Shown: positions 47,723-56,318 of the stretch, in pieces | How the letters are laid out: the number at the start of each line of letters is the position of its first letter | Numbering within the stretch: position 1 is the stretch's first letter | Assembly: GCF_001439605.1 (NCBI RefSeq) | Contig: NZ_LMBX01000003.1 | Location: 294,276 to 358,275, forward strand | DNA: 64,000 nucleotides | Reading direction: 5' to 3' | DNA from: Cytobacillus praedii | GTDB taxonomy: Bacteria; Bacillota; Bacilli; Bacillales; Cytobacillaceae | Translations under genes and position numbers: made by a program | The notes under the pieces: generated by a model | Databases searched by the model: none | What the model saw: only the letters and a program-made list of their open reading frames with translations | What the model was told of the DNA's origin: nothing

Positions 47723-48607
47723 ATGCCACAGTTCTTTTTGAATAAACGCCTGATTATTTTGCTTGTCAGTATCATTATTCTAGTGGCATTGATTGGGTTT
47801 TCTTTAAGTGGGCGTTCTAAATTAAGCTGGCCAGAACAATTTATTAAAGATACAACTGGCTGGGTGCAAACAGCCGTTTCACGCCCAACTCATTATGTTG
47901 CGAATTTTTTTGAAAATCTGAAAGACTTGCAAAATACATATACGGAAAATAAGGAATTAAAATCAAGGTTAGATGAGCTGGCACGGCTTGAATCAGAGGT
48001 ACAAAAGTTAAAGAAAGATAACACTGAGCTTCAAGAGATTCTAGATATAAAGGATTCATTAAGTGCTTTTGAGCCCAAACAGGCAACTGTTATTGGGCGA
48101 AATCCAGATAAATGGACGGAATTGCTTATTATTAATAAAGGTTCAAGGGATGGAATAGAGCAAAATATGGCAGTTATTACGGCAAAAGGCTTAATCGGCA
48201 AGGTAAAAAATAGCCAGCCCTTTACTTCTACTGTTCAGCTTCTTAGTTCAATGGATCCTACGAACAGAATATCTGCAGAAATTCAAGCGGATGGGGAAAG
48301 TATTTTTGGTTTTATTGAGGGCTATGACGATGAAAAAGGTCTTCTCATGATGAAGCGAATCCCATCAGATGCGAAGGTTAAGAAGGGTCAGACGGTAATT
48401 AGTTCTGGTAAAGGCGGTGTATTCCCTAAAGGTCTTCTCATTGGGAAAGTGGTGGAGGTTGCTCCTGCAGAGTATGGCCTTACACAAACAGCCTACATTG
48501 AACCAGGTGCGAATTTTGATGATATCGAGCATGTCATGGTAGCAAAGAGAGGTTCGGTACAGCCTGATATAAAAGATATGATCGATGATAAGGAGGAGGA
48601 GCTGTGA
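47723..48607 (+). CDS. mreC: Rod shape-determining protein MreC
   Basis: Bitopic protein (294 aa) that links MreB and MreD to the elongasome. It has an N-terminal membrane segment (about 9-28), a periplasm-facing coiled coil (about 70-112) and the two beta-barrel domains with GLIGKV (about 157-162) and a GKGGVFPKGLLIGKV segment near 231-245. The last bases overlap mreD. Confidence 0.95.
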   Translation: MPQFFLNKRLIILLVSIIILVALIGFSLSGRSKLSWPEQFIKDTTGWVQTAVSRPTHYVANFFENLKDLQNTYTENKELKSRLDELARLESEVQKLKKDNTELQEILDIKDSLSAFEPKQATVIGRNPDKWTELLIINKGSRDGIEQNMAVITAKGLIGKVKNSQPFTSTVQLLSSMDPTNRISAEIQADGESIFGFIEGYDDEKGLLMMKRIPSDAKVKKGQTVISSGKGGVFPKGLLIGKVVEVAPAEYGLTQTAYIEPGANFDDIEHVMVAKRGSVQPDIKDMIDDKEEEL

Positions 48608-49119
48608 GAAAATTCCTTCTTCCTCTTCTATTAATGCTTTTTTTCATAATCGAAAGTATATTTGTCGAGTTAATGCCTCCTAAGGTGTTTGGAAATGAGT
48701 ATATCCTTGTTCCGCACTTTTTAATGATTGCGATTATCCTTCTTACAGTGTATGGGCCGAAAAACTATGGAGTACTCTATGGTTTTCTCTTTGGATTATT
48801 GTTCGATATAGTCTATACGGAAATCATGGGAATTTATTTATGTCTGTTTCCATTAGTGGCGTACATATGTTACAAACTAATGAAAATCCTGCAAACGAAT
48901 ATTGTAATGGTAACGTTTATTTCAATTGTAGGCGTAGCTCTCTTAGAGCTGGGTGCATATGAAATGAACGTAATAATCAATCGAACAGATATGACTTTTG
49001 CTTCCTATAGTATGGATCGATTAATACCAACACTTACCCTCAATTTTATTTTTATTATTCTTACTGTTTATCCGTTTAAAAGGCATTTTGAGAAGTTAGC
49101 TTTGAGCTTAGATGCATAA
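48604..49119 (+). CDS. mreD: Rod shape-determining protein MreD
   Basis: Small polytopic membrane protein (171 aa) with five to six hydrophobic segments, beginning at the N-terminus. It starts within the mreC stop region (GTG 48604 after GGAGGAG), so the two are coupled. Polar residues after segment 4 match the family pattern. Confidence 0.92.
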   Translation: MRKFLLPLLLMLFFIIESIFVELMPPKVFGNEYILVPHFLMIAIILLTVYGPKNYGVLYGFLFGLLFDIVYTEIMGIYLCLFPLVAYICYKLMKILQTNIVMVTFISIVGVALLELGAYEMNVIINRTDMTFASYSMDRLIPTLTLNFIFIILTVYPFKRHFEKLALSLDA

Positions 49120-49237
49120 AAATTAAGACTGAATATTGCATTAGAGTAAACTTGCAAATGATTCATTAATTTTATATACGATTGGCCAAATTATTTGAAG
49201 CAAAAAAGGATTTTTTTATGTCCGTGTCGAATTGTAG

Positions 49238-49408
49238 TAAAATAAAGTTTAGGAGCAGGGGTATATGTAGAAATAGCTCATACTGTAGCTGAAATCTACT
49301 AGTTTCTCTTGCCTCCTGCTTATGAAAAAACGCGATGCGTTTTTTCTTAGTGTTTAGCAATAGCGTCTCACTCTTTTTTTATAGTGTGACTGGCGCTTAC
49401 GCATTTGC
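49238..49408 (+). promoter_or_regulatory. Structured leader with terminator upstream of minC
   Basis: After a possible -10 (TAAAAT, 49238-49243; -35 poor) the DNA can fold into AGCAGGGG (49254-49261) with CTCCTGCT (49313-49320), enclosing GTAGA (49267) with TCTAC (49295) and AGCT/AGCT. Next is a 9-bp terminator-like hairpin, AAAAAACGC-GAT-GCGTTTTTT (49325-49345). A third hairpin, GTCTCACT with AGTGTGAC (49364-49390), follows before the ribosome binding site of minC. This pattern of structured domain plus terminator resembles an attenuator, but no known riboswitch class is recognised. Confidence 0.5.
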
Positions 49409-49428
49409 TCTGAGGTGAACAGCTTGTT

Positions 49429-50106
49429 ATGAAGAAATTCCAAAATGTAACCATTAAAGGGACAAAGGATGGGTTGACTCTTCATCTTGATGATTCCTGT
49501 TCCTTTGTAGAATTAAAGGAAGAATTAGACCGAAAGCTATCAGAAAGCTCTCAGTCTCGTGAGGACCGTTTAATCTCTGTCCATGTTCAAGTTGGTAATA
49601 GATATTTAACAGCTGAGCAGGAAGAGGAAGTAAAGGACTTGGTGCGACAAAAGAAAAATCTTGTCGTCGATTCTATTAGCTCCAACGTTATGACTAAAGA
49701 TGAAGCAGAGAAGATAAAGAAAGAAAATGAAATTGTACCTGTTGCAAGAATCGTTCGATCGGGACAGATTCTTCAAGTGCCTGGTGATTTACTTCTTGTT
49801 GGTGATGTAAATCCAGGAGGTACGGTTATTGCTGGCGGAAACATTTATATCATGGGTGCATTAAAAGGGATTGCCCATGCTGGCTTTAACGGAGATAAGG
49901 AAGCAATCGTCACAGCATCCATTATGAAGCCTTCACAAATCCGAATTAGTGATTGTATTACTAGAGCTCCTGACCATTATCAGGAGGATGAAAAAAGAGA
50001 AATGGAATGTGCTTACATAAATGATTTAGATCAAATAACTGTTGATAGATTACAAGTTTTAATGCATATTAGACCGAATATTACTAGATTGGAAGGGGGA
50101 TTCTAG
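49429..50106 (+). CDS. minC: Septum site-determining protein MinC
   Basis: FtsZ inhibitor (225 aa) that stops septation away from midcell. The N-terminal FtsZ-binding domain (about 1-100) is joined by a linker to the C-terminal beta-helix (about 110-215, with [19 protein letters not shown]). GAGGTG lies 11 bp before the ATG, slightly far. minD follows after 1 bp. Confidence 0.95.
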   Translation: MKKFQNVTIKGTKDGLTLHLDDSCSFVELKEELDRKLSESSQSREDRLISVHVQVGNRYLTAEQEEEVKDLVRQKKNLVVDSISSNVMTKDEAEKIKKENEIVPVARIVRSGQILQVPGDLLLVGDVNPGGTVIAGGNIYIMGALKGIAHAGFNGDKEAIVTASIMKPSQIRISDCITRAPDHYQEDEKREMECAYINDLDQITVDRLQVLMHIRPNITRLEGGF

Positions 50107-50107
50107 A

Positions 50108-50911
50108 ATGGGAGAAGCCATTGTGATTACATCCGGTAAGGGAGGGGTCGGTAAAACGACGACAAGTGCGAATGTAGGAACAGCCCTAGCTTTGCAAGGA
50201 AAAAAAGTTTGCCTTGTAGATACAGATATCGGCCTTCGTAATTTAGATGTTGTTATGGGACTTGAAAATCGGATTATTTATGATCTTGTCGATGTTTTGG
50301 AAGGCCGGTGCAAAATTCACCAGGCACTAGTAAAAGATAAAAGATTTGAAGATCTTTTATACTTATTGCCAGCCGCGCAAACAAGTGATAAAACAGCTGT
50401 TACGCCAGAACAAATGAAGGTACTGATCGATGAATTGAAGCAAGATTATGATTATGTCATCATTGATTGCCCTGCAGGGATTGAACACGGCTACAGAAAT
50501 GCAGTAGCTGGAGCGGACAAAGCAATTGTAGTGACAACTCCAGAAGTTTCAGCTGTTAGAGATGCGGACCGTATTATTGGATTGCTTGAAAAAGAGGAAA
50601 ATGTTGAGTCACCTAGACTCATAATTAACCGAATTCGTAATCAAATGATGAAAAACGGAGACATGCTTGATGTGGATGAAATTGCTACTCATCTATCGAT
50701 TGATTTAATCGGTATAGTAGCTGATGATGATGAGGTTATAAGAGCTTCTAATCACGGGGAGCCCATTGCGTTAAATCCGAACAGTAAGGCATCAATTGCT
50801 TACCGGAATATCGCCCGCCGAATTTTAGGCGAGTCCATTCCCCTACAGCCGCTGGAAGATGATAATCCAGGTGTCTTTTCAAAACTGAAAAAGTTTTTTG
50901 GTGTAAAATAG
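50108..50911 (+). CDS. minD: Septum site-determining ATPase MinD
   Basis: Deviant Walker A ATPase (267 aa, GKGGVGKTT at about 9-17) that brings MinC to the membrane. The membrane-targeting amphipathic helix is the last ten residues (FSKLKKFFGVK). In Bacilli the poles are marked by DivIVA/MinJ, not encoded here. GGAAGGGGG stands before the ATG. A terminator follows. Confidence 0.97.
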   Translation: MGEAIVITSGKGGVGKTTTSANVGTALALQGKKVCLVDTDIGLRNLDVVMGLENRIIYDLVDVLEGRCKIHQALVKDKRFEDLLYLLPAAQTSDKTAVTPEQMKVLIDELKQDYDYVIIDCPAGIEHGYRNAVAGADKAIVVTTPEVSAVRDADRIIGLLEKEENVESPRLIINRIRNQMMKNGDMLDVDEIATHLSIDLIGIVADDDEVIRASNHGEPIALNPNSKASIAYRNIARRILGESIPLQPLEDDNPGVFSKLKKFFGVK

Positions 50912-50922
50912 AAAGATTCAAA

Positions 50923-50948
50923 AGTCAGGGGTCCCCTGGCTTTTTTTA
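50923..50948 (+). terminator. minCD intrinsic terminator
   Basis: AGTCAGGG pairs with CCCTGGCT (8 bp, one G-U) around a 3-nt loop, followed by seven T. Confidence 0.85.
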
Positions 50949-50966
50949 ATCTATCCTACTTTCATT

Positions 50967-51258
50967 AAACTTGTCGCCCCTGAGCAAGCCGCCTCTGCTT
51001 TTCGGTTTGTCTAGCTGCGGCTCCTAGCCCCTCGAGGTCTTAAGCCGTTCTGGCTAGAAGGTTAAAAATCAACCTTCCATCCAGCCTGTCTTAAGCTTGT
51101 CGGGGCTGACCAGTCGCCTCCGCTTTTCAGTTTGTCTAGCTGCGGTGGCTAGGGGCTCGAGGTCTTAAGTCATTCCGTCAAAAAGGTAAAGATCAACCTT
51201 TCTTTCTGCCGGCCTGTCTTAAGCTTGTCGCCCCTGAGCAAGCCACCTCCGCCTTTCA
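50967..51258. repeat. Second array of ~122-bp palindromic repeats (one partial, two full)
   Basis: A right half-unit (50967-51003) and full units at 51009-51129 and 51134-51258, related to the 8628-8920 array. Arms are GCCCC/GGGGC in unit 1 and GGGGC/GCCCC in unit 2; CTTAAG/CTTAAG replaces the CATAAG/CTTATG of the first array. The outer arm of unit 2, GGTGGCT/AGCCACC, is a compensatory variant of GGCGGCT/AGCCGCC. Inner hairpins are GAAGGTT/AACCTTC and AAAGGT/ACCTTT. The array lies between the minD terminator and the spoIVFA promoter. Confidence 0.85.
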
Positions 51259-51264
51259 AAGTTG

Positions 51265-51293
51265 TCATACTCTTTTTGGACGGGTCATAGACT
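51265..51293 (+). promoter_or_regulatory. sigE (mother-cell) promoter of spoIVFA-spoIVFB
   Basis: TCATACT (51265-51271), a 14-bp spacer and CATAGACT (51286-51293), against the sigE consensus KMATATT and CATACANT: one mismatch in each box and ideal spacing. B. subtilis spoIVF is a sigE operon. The start point would be near 51300. Confidence 0.75.
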
Positions 51294-51325
51294 TGTACAA
51301 AAGATAAGTAGGGGAATGGTGAGAG

Positions 51326-52108
51326 ATGAGTAATCGAGCGGATGATATTCGGAAACGGGTTGCACGAAGAAAACGAGAACGTGAAAGAATGACAAAGAAT
51401 ATTAATAATCGTGTTCTTTGGGCAGAGGATGAAGAACGCTATGGCTTCGATAAACTTTCATCCTATGATGGGGGAAGCAGTGAGGGAAATCATCCTTTAT
51501 TTCGAAAGGAATGGTTCTTATTTAAGCTGCTTGCTTCAGCCTGTTTATTTTTGGTGGTAGCGATTATGTTTAAAAATAATGCAGCGACTTTTGATTCTGC
51601 TCGAGACTTTGTTAAAACTTCGATGGAAAAGGACTTTCAATTTGTTGCTGTTTCCAACTGGTATGAAGATCAATTTGGTAAGCCGTTAGCTTTATTGCCT
51701 TTTAAAGATCAAAAAGATGATGAAGGAAAAAAGAGCACTGCCTCGAATACAGAATATGCATTACCCGCATCCGCGAAAATTCTTGAGGAATTTAGTGTGA
51801 ATGGTCAAAGGATAACGATTGAAACTGGTAAAGACACTGCCGTTCAAGCAATGAGTGAAGGGCTTGTCAGTTTTGCGGGAAAAAAGGATGGCTTTGGAAA
51901 AACGGTGGTCATCAAGCATGCGGATAATAGTGAATCATGGTATGGGAATTTGGAAGAAATAAGTGTGGAATTCATGGAATATATCGAAAGTGGAACTGAG
52001 GTGGGGATACCGACTGCAACTGATGACGGCAGCAAAGGGTCTTTTTACTTCGCGATTAAACAAGGGGATGATTTCGTCGACCCGATACAGGTGATCCCAT
52101 TTGATTAA
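51326..52108 (+). CDS. spoIVFA: Stage IV sporulation protein SpoIVFA
   Basis: Bitopic mother-cell protein (260 aa) that holds the protease SpoIVFB inactive in complex with BofA until the SpoIVB signal arrives. The basic N-terminus (RKRVARRKRERER) is cytoplasmic, a membrane segment spans about 68-86, and the C-terminal half is a degenerate LytM/M23 fold without the metal-binding His pattern. It overlaps spoIVFB by 8 bp. Confidence 0.92.
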   Translation: MSNRADDIRKRVARRKRERERMTKNINNRVLWAEDEERYGFDKLSSYDGGSSEGNHPLFRKEWFLFKLLASACLFLVVAIMFKNNAATFDSARDFVKTSMEKDFQFVAVSNWYEDQFGKPLALLPFKDQKDDEGKKSTASNTEYALPASAKILEEFSVNGQRITIETGKDTAVQAMSEGLVSFAGKKDGFGKTVVIKHADNSESWYGNLEEISVEFMEYIESGTEVGIPTATDDGSKGSFYFAIKQGDDFVDPIQVIPFD

Positions 52109-52967
52109 ATTGGCAGGATTGATAAAATATATTTATATTCATCCGCTCTTATGGGTAGTGATCGGTCTAGCGATTATGACTGCTCATTTTATTGAGCTAT
52201 CGCTGTTTCTATTTATTATCCTTGTACATGAACTGGGACATGCAGGTGCAGCGTCTTTTTTTTCGTGGAGGATTAAAAGGATTGCCCTTTTGCCATTTGG
52301 CGGGGTTGCTGAAATGGAGGAGCATGGGAATCGGCCTTTAAAAGAAGAAATGATTGTGATTTTGTCTGGTCCGCTACAACATCTTTGGATGATGGGTGCA
52401 GCTTATATTTTATTTCAGTTTTCATTGCTGCCTGACGTGATTTATCAACATTTTATTCAATTTAACCTAATGGTTTTATTATTTAATCTTCTTCCGATTT
52501 GGCCGCTAGACGGAGGAAAGCTCATTTTCCTCTGGCTGTCGCTTTATCATCCATTCCCTGATGCTCATCGGAAATGTTTATTATTATCGGTTGGGAGCAT
52601 AGCTGTTTTTATCATAATCACCCTATTTATTTCCCCGTTTAATTTAAATATATGGGTGGTTGTTTCATTTTTGCTGTTTGCTCTTTATCATGAATGGAAG
52701 CAGGGCAGATATGTGTTTATCCGCTTTCTCCTCGAACGGTACTACGGGAAAAATCGGGCCTTCCGTACATTAAAGCCCCTTGTTGTCAAAGAGGAGGAAA
52801 TGGTGATACATGTGCTCGAGAAGTTTCAGAGAGGGTATAAACATCCAATTATTATTGAAAAAGACGGTCAAGAAAAAGGTTCCTTAGACGAAAATGAGTT
52901 ATTGCATGCTTATTTTGCTGAAAAAATTGTGACAGCACGCATTGGGGATCTGCTATACGTGTATTAA
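52101..52967 (+). CDS. spoIVFB: Intramembrane metalloprotease SpoIVFB
   Basis: Site-2-type protease (288 aa) that cleaves pro-sigK in the outer forespore membrane. The zinc motif HELGH (His43, Glu44, His47) lies in a membrane segment, and the third ligand is in NLLPIWPLDGGK near residue 137. Six membrane segments are followed by a C-terminal CBS-like domain (about 200-288). The start is TTG 52101; a TTG at 52110 would also give a plausible protein. Confidence 0.95.
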   Translation: MIKLAGLIKYIYIHPLLWVVIGLAIMTAHFIELSLFLFIILVHELGHAGAASFFSWRIKRIALLPFGGVAEMEEHGNRPLKEEMIVILSGPLQHLWMMGAAYILFQFSLLPDVIYQHFIQFNLMVLLFNLLPIWPLDGGKLIFLWLSLYHPFPDAHRKCLLLSVGSIAVFIIITLFISPFNLNIWVVVSFLLFALYHEWKQGRYVFIRFLLERYYGKNRAFRTLKPLVVKEEEMVIHVLEKFQRGYKHPIIIEKDGQEKGSLDENELLHAYFAEKIVTARIGDLLYVY

Positions 52968-52987
52968 TCTAAAAGTGAGGAAGTATA

Positions 52988-54424
52988 TTGAAGACAATAA
53001 TTGTTAACCATCTTAATCGCGAAAAGCGTTATGCTGTTTTGAATGATCATGTAGTTGAAAAACTATCCATTGATCAGCCAAAACAGCATTCTTCTGTAGG
53101 AAATATTTATTTAGGAATCGTTGAAAAGGTACTTCCTGGGATGAATGCAGCATTTGTATCCATTGGGGAAGAAAAAAGCGGGTACTTACATAGAGATAAG
53201 CTAGCTTCCTTTGTCCAATCGAATGAGGAAAAATCGGTAAAAGCTGCTCGCAGCATCTCTGCATTTGTCCATCAAGGGGAAAAAATCCTAGTTCAGGTTG
53301 AAAAGGATGCAGCTGGAACGAAAGGCCCGAGATTAACTGGCATTATTGAACTCCCTGGCAATCACCTCATTTATATGCCGCAAGGACGCTATGTGGCTGT
53401 GTCAAAAAAATTTGAAGAAGAACGTATCAGAGAGGATTGGCGCAGATTTGGCCAACGAATGAAAGAAGCAGAAGAAGGTCTTGTTTTTCGTACATCCTGT
53501 GAAAAACAAACAGAAGAAGAGCTAATAAATGAATTGCGGAATTTACGTCTGGAATACAAAGAATTGGTAACAAAGTCCGGGAAGCTTAAGAAAGTGGGAA
53601 AGGTGCTTGAACGCAACTCTTTTGCTGAAGAAATTTTGGAAGAGTTAAAGAAACTTGATTCCGGCGAAGTGATTGTTGACGACCTGGAGATGAAGAAGCT
53701 GCTTCAAAATAACAGTCAACTCCCAATCAAACATTATACTGGCAAAGAAAATATTTTTTCAGCATATCGGCTGGATCATGAAATTGAAAAAGCTTTGAAA
53801 CGAATTATTTGGCTTGATAATGGGGCTTATTTAATTATTGATGAAGCAGAAGCGTTAACAGTTGTCGATGTAAATACAGGGAAATTTGCTGGCAAGACAG
53901 ATCAGCGTGAAACCATTCTAAAGACAAATAAAGCTGCAGCGGAGGAAACTGCAAGGCAAATTCGCCTTCGTGATATTGGCGGGATGATTTTGGTTGATTT
54001 TATCGACATGAAAGAAGAACGTGATAGAAAATCTATCTTAAATATAATGGAAGCTGCATTGAAAAAGGACGAACGAAGGACTAATTTGATTGGTTTTTCG
54101 CCACTTGGCATTCTCCAGCTGACAAGGAAGAAAACGAAGCCGGCCATCTCTGAAGCTCTAACGGTAAAATGTCCTTCCTGTGAAGGAACGGGAAGGGTGT
54201 TAAGTTCAGAAACGATTGCTTTCCGTCTAGAAAGAGAGCTTTGGGAGCATCGAGGAGCTGATTATGAGGCTGTGCATATTAACACAACTGAAGAAGTAGC
54301 AAAGATATTTTCCGGAGAACAGGAGATACATAAGAACCGGATAGAGGAACTGCTAGGGCTGAAAATTAGTTTTACAGTGATTAACAATGATAAACCTTTT
54401 TATGAAATTCGTCAGTTGCAGTAG
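52988..54424 (+). CDS. rng: Ribonuclease G/E family protein
   Basis: RNase E/G-type endoribonuclease (478 aa, compact RNase G length) for rRNA and mRNA processing. An N-terminal S1 domain (about 35-125) precedes the RNase H-like and DNase I-like catalytic parts, with metal-binding Asp in VDVNTGK and in VDFIDMK. The zinc-link cysteines are in CPSCEGTG near 397. The start is TTG 52988 with GTGAGG upstream. B. subtilis itself lacks this family, so it differs between Bacillaceae. Confidence 0.93.
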   Translation: MKTIIVNHLNREKRYAVLNDHVVEKLSIDQPKQHSSVGNIYLGIVEKVLPGMNAAFVSIGEEKSGYLHRDKLASFVQSNEEKSVKAARSISAFVHQGEKILVQVEKDAAGTKGPRLTGIIELPGNHLIYMPQGRYVAVSKKFEEERIREDWRRFGQRMKEAEEGLVFRTSCEKQTEEELINELRNLRLEYKELVTKSGKLKKVGKVLERNSFAEEILEELKKLDSGEVIVDDLEMKKLLQNNSQLPIKHYTGKENIFSAYRLDHEIEKALKRIIWLDNGAYLIIDEAEALTVVDVNTGKFAGKTDQRETILKTNKAAAEETARQIRLRDIGGMILVDFIDMKEERDRKSILNIMEAALKKDERRTNLIGFSPLGILQLTRKKTKPAISEALTVKCPSCEGTGRVLSSETIAFRLERELWEHRGADYEAVHINTTEEVAKIFSGEQEIHKNRIEELLGLKISFTVINNDKPFYEIRQLQ

Positions 54425-54441
54425 CAGTTAGGAAAAGTATA

Positions 54442-54471
54442 TTGACACAACGGAATAAGTTATGTTAGTAT
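54442..54471 (+). promoter_or_regulatory. sigA promoter of the L21 operon
   Basis: A perfect TTGACA (54442-54447), an 18-bp spacer and TAGTAT (54466-54471) with an extended TG (54463-54464). Confidence 0.75.
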
Positions 54472-54479
54472 TTTCATGT

Positions 54480-54585
54480 TATGTTTGTAGCGCACCTGTG
54501 CTACAACCGCACAGAACAGGTAATAAGATTTTACTTGTGGCAATATGCATGCAAGTAAAGCGCCTGAAGATGGCGAGTCTTAGTC
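54480..54585 (+). ncRNA. Ribosomal protein L21 leader
   Basis: The 5' leader of rplU matches the Bacillota L21 leader layout. A hairpin TTGTAGC (54485) with GCTACAA (54500) has its loop ACCTGT (54494-54499) complementary to ACAGGT (54516-54521), giving a pseudoknot or alternative pairing. TTACTTG/CAAGTAA (54531-54558) and CGCC/GGCG (near 54561-54575) hairpins follow. It probably mediates autoregulation by L21. Confidence 0.8.
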
Positions 54586-54603
54586 TAAGAGGAGGTGCAG
54601 TTC

Positions 54604-54912
54604 ATGTACGCGATTATTGAAACTGGTGGTAAGCAAGTAAAGGTAGAAGAAGGTCAAACAATCTACATTGAAAAGCTAAACGCAGAAGCAGGCGAAACAG
54701 TTACTTTTGATAAAGTTCTTTTCGTTGGCGGAGATAGTGTGAAAGTAGGAAGCCCTGTTGTTGCAGGTGCTACTGTTACAGCTAAAGTTGAAAAGCAAGG
54801 TCGTCAAAAGAAGATCATTGTTTTCAAGTATAAAGCGAAGAAAAACTATCACAAAAAGCAAGGTCATCGTCAGCCATACACTAAAGTTGTGATTGAAAAA
54901 ATCAACGCTTAA
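54604..54912 (+). CDS. rplU: 50S ribosomal protein L21
   Basis: Ribosomal protein bL21 (102 aa), starting [17 protein letters not shown] 54604 has GAGGAGGT 7 bp upstream. The conserved [20 protein letters not shown] segment near 70-89 contacts 23S rRNA. It is the first gene of rplU-prp-rpmA. Confidence 0.98.
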   Translation: MYAIIETGGKQVKVEEGQTIYIEKLNAEAGETVTFDKVLFVGGDSVKVGSPVVAGATVTAKVEKQGRQKKIIVFKYKAKKNYHKKQGHRQPYTKVVIEKINA

Positions 54913-54923
54913 GGCAATCTTCG

Positions 54924-55268
54924 ATGATTGATGTTACGGTTATTCGTAATAAATCCGATAAGATTCAATCATTTGTAATAAGCGGCCATGCCTTTTTTGC
55001 CAAGCGGGGCAAGGATATCGTCTGTGCGGGCGTATCTGCTGTATCGGTTGGTGCAATTAATGCGGTGCACGCCATAACTGGAGTGACCCCGTTGATTGAA
55101 CAGAAGGATGATGGATTTCTTAGCTGTGAAATTCCGGACAATCTTCCGGATGATACATATGAGAAGATTCAGCTTCTTCTAGAAGGAATGGTTGTCTCAT
55201 TGCGGACAATTGAAGAAGAATACGGACAGCATATAAAAATTACCTTCAAAAAGCAGGAGGTGGAATAA
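54924..55268 (+). CDS. prp: Ribosomal-processing cysteine protease Prp (YsxB)
   Basis: Essential protease in Bacillota (114 aa) that removes the N-terminal extension of L27. The catalytic pair His22 and Cys34 is intact (GHAFFAKRGKDIVCAGVSA). It lies between rplU and rpmA. The L27 encoded next has the expected cleavage site, so the pair is functionally consistent. Confidence 0.96.
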   Translation: MIDVTVIRNKSDKIQSFVISGHAFFAKRGKDIVCAGVSAVSVGAINAVHAITGVTPLIEQKDDGFLSCEIPDNLPDDTYEKIQLLLEGMVVSLRTIEEEYGQHIKITFKKQEVE

Positions 55269-55562
55269 ATGTTACTAAAATTAGATCTTCAGTTATTTGC
55301 TTCTAAAAAAGGAGTAGGTTCTACAAAGAACGGTCGTGATTCAATCTCTAAGCGTCTTGGCGCTAAGCGTGCGGATGGACAATTCGTAACTGGCGGTTCT
55401 ATCCTTTACCGTCAGCGTGGAACAAAAATCTACCCTGGAGTAAACGTAGGTAGAGGCGGCGACGATACACTTTTCGCTAAAGTTGATGGCGTTGTTAAAT
55501 TTGAACGTCTTGGCCGTGACCGTAAGCAAGTGAGCGTATACCCTGCAGCTCAAGAGGCATAA
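55269..55562 (+). CDS. rpmA: 50S ribosomal protein L27, with Prp-cleaved extension
   Basis: Ribosomal protein bL27 (97 aa). The N-terminus [18 protein letters not shown] carries the Bacillota extension, cleaved by Prp after LQLF to expose the tail that reaches the peptidyl transferase centre. It starts on the base after the prp stop. A terminator follows 12 bp after the stop. Confidence 0.98.
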   Translation: MLLKLDLQLFASKKGVGSTKNGRDSISKRLGAKRADGQFVTGGSILYRQRGTKIYPGVNVGRGGDDTLFAKVDGVVKFERLGRDRKQVSVYPAAQEA

Positions 55563-55574
55563 GCAATTGATGGG

Positions 55575-55610
55575 AAAACTCTAGCCATTAAGGTTAGAGT
55601 TTTCTTTTTG
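55575..55610 (+). terminator. rplU-prp-rpmA intrinsic terminator
   Basis: A 13-bp stem (GAAAACTCTAGCC with GGTTAGAGTTTTC, one G-U), a 5-nt loop and five T. Confidence 0.92.
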
Positions 55611-55655
55611 GGTATAAATAGGTAGTGAAAGTTTTCAGTATTTCCTAATAAATGC

Positions 55656-55683
55656 TTACGAGCTCTCATCTTTTTGGTATACT
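55656..55683 (+). promoter_or_regulatory. Probable promoter of spo0B-obgE
   Basis: TTACGA (55656-55661), a 16-bp spacer and TATACT (55678-55683) with an extended TG (55675-55676), about 45 bp before spo0B. Confidence 0.55.
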
Positions 55684-55727
55684 TACAGCAGGCAGTCTTC
55701 ACAAAATAACCGTGTAGGAGTGCATGT

Positions 55728-56261
55728 ATGAATAAGGACTGGAATGTGATCGAGGTGCTGCGCTATGCACGCCACGACTGGCTAAATAAAATCCAATTAA
55801 TAAAAGGCAATCTTGCCCTTAATAAAATTGATCGGGCAAATGAAATTATCGACGAAATCGTCGCCTGCGCCCAACAGGAAGCAAAGCTTTCTAATTTGAA
55901 AATTCCTCAATTCGCCTCGCTGATTCTTACATATAATTGGGAAAATCATATGTTTCAATTGGAATACGATGTGTTGGATGGTTCAAAATGTGATTATTTG
56001 GATGATGATTGGCTTGTTAGCTGGACAGGATCTTTTTTTGAATGTTTAAATTCATCCATTAAGCAGTATTATGACAACCATTTATCTGTGACAATTGAGC
56101 CTCAAATGGAAGGTACTCGTTTCTTTTTCGATTTTAGAGGAATAATAACAAATAAGGAACAGATTGAACGTTTCTTTGAAAAAACGGTTCCTGCTCCAAA
56201 AATTAATTATCATCTTTTTACAGAACAAGAACTCTCGCTTGAATTTTTTCTACATAAGTGA
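55728..56261 (+). CDS. spo0B: Sporulation initiation phosphotransferase Spo0B
   Basis: Phosphorelay protein (177 aa) that moves phosphate from Spo0F to Spo0A. The phosphorylated His16 lies in RHDWLNKIQLIKGNL, the start of a helical hairpin that forms the four-helix bundle. The C-terminal half is a degenerate kinase-like ATPase domain without G-boxes. It is followed by obgE, as in B. subtilis. The N-terminus is shorter than in B. subtilis. Confidence 0.93.
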   Translation: MNKDWNVIEVLRYARHDWLNKIQLIKGNLALNKIDRANEIIDEIVACAQQEAKLSNLKIPQFASLILTYNWENHMFQLEYDVLDGSKCDYLDDDWLVSWTGSFFECLNSSIKQYYDNHLSVTIEPQMEGTRFFFDFRGIITNKEQIERFFEKTVPAPKINYHLFTEQELSLEFFLHK

Positions 56262-56318
56262 AAACAATCAGTTCTTGCTGTCTTTTAGGATAAAGACAGC
56301 CAAGGCAGGAGGAATAAT

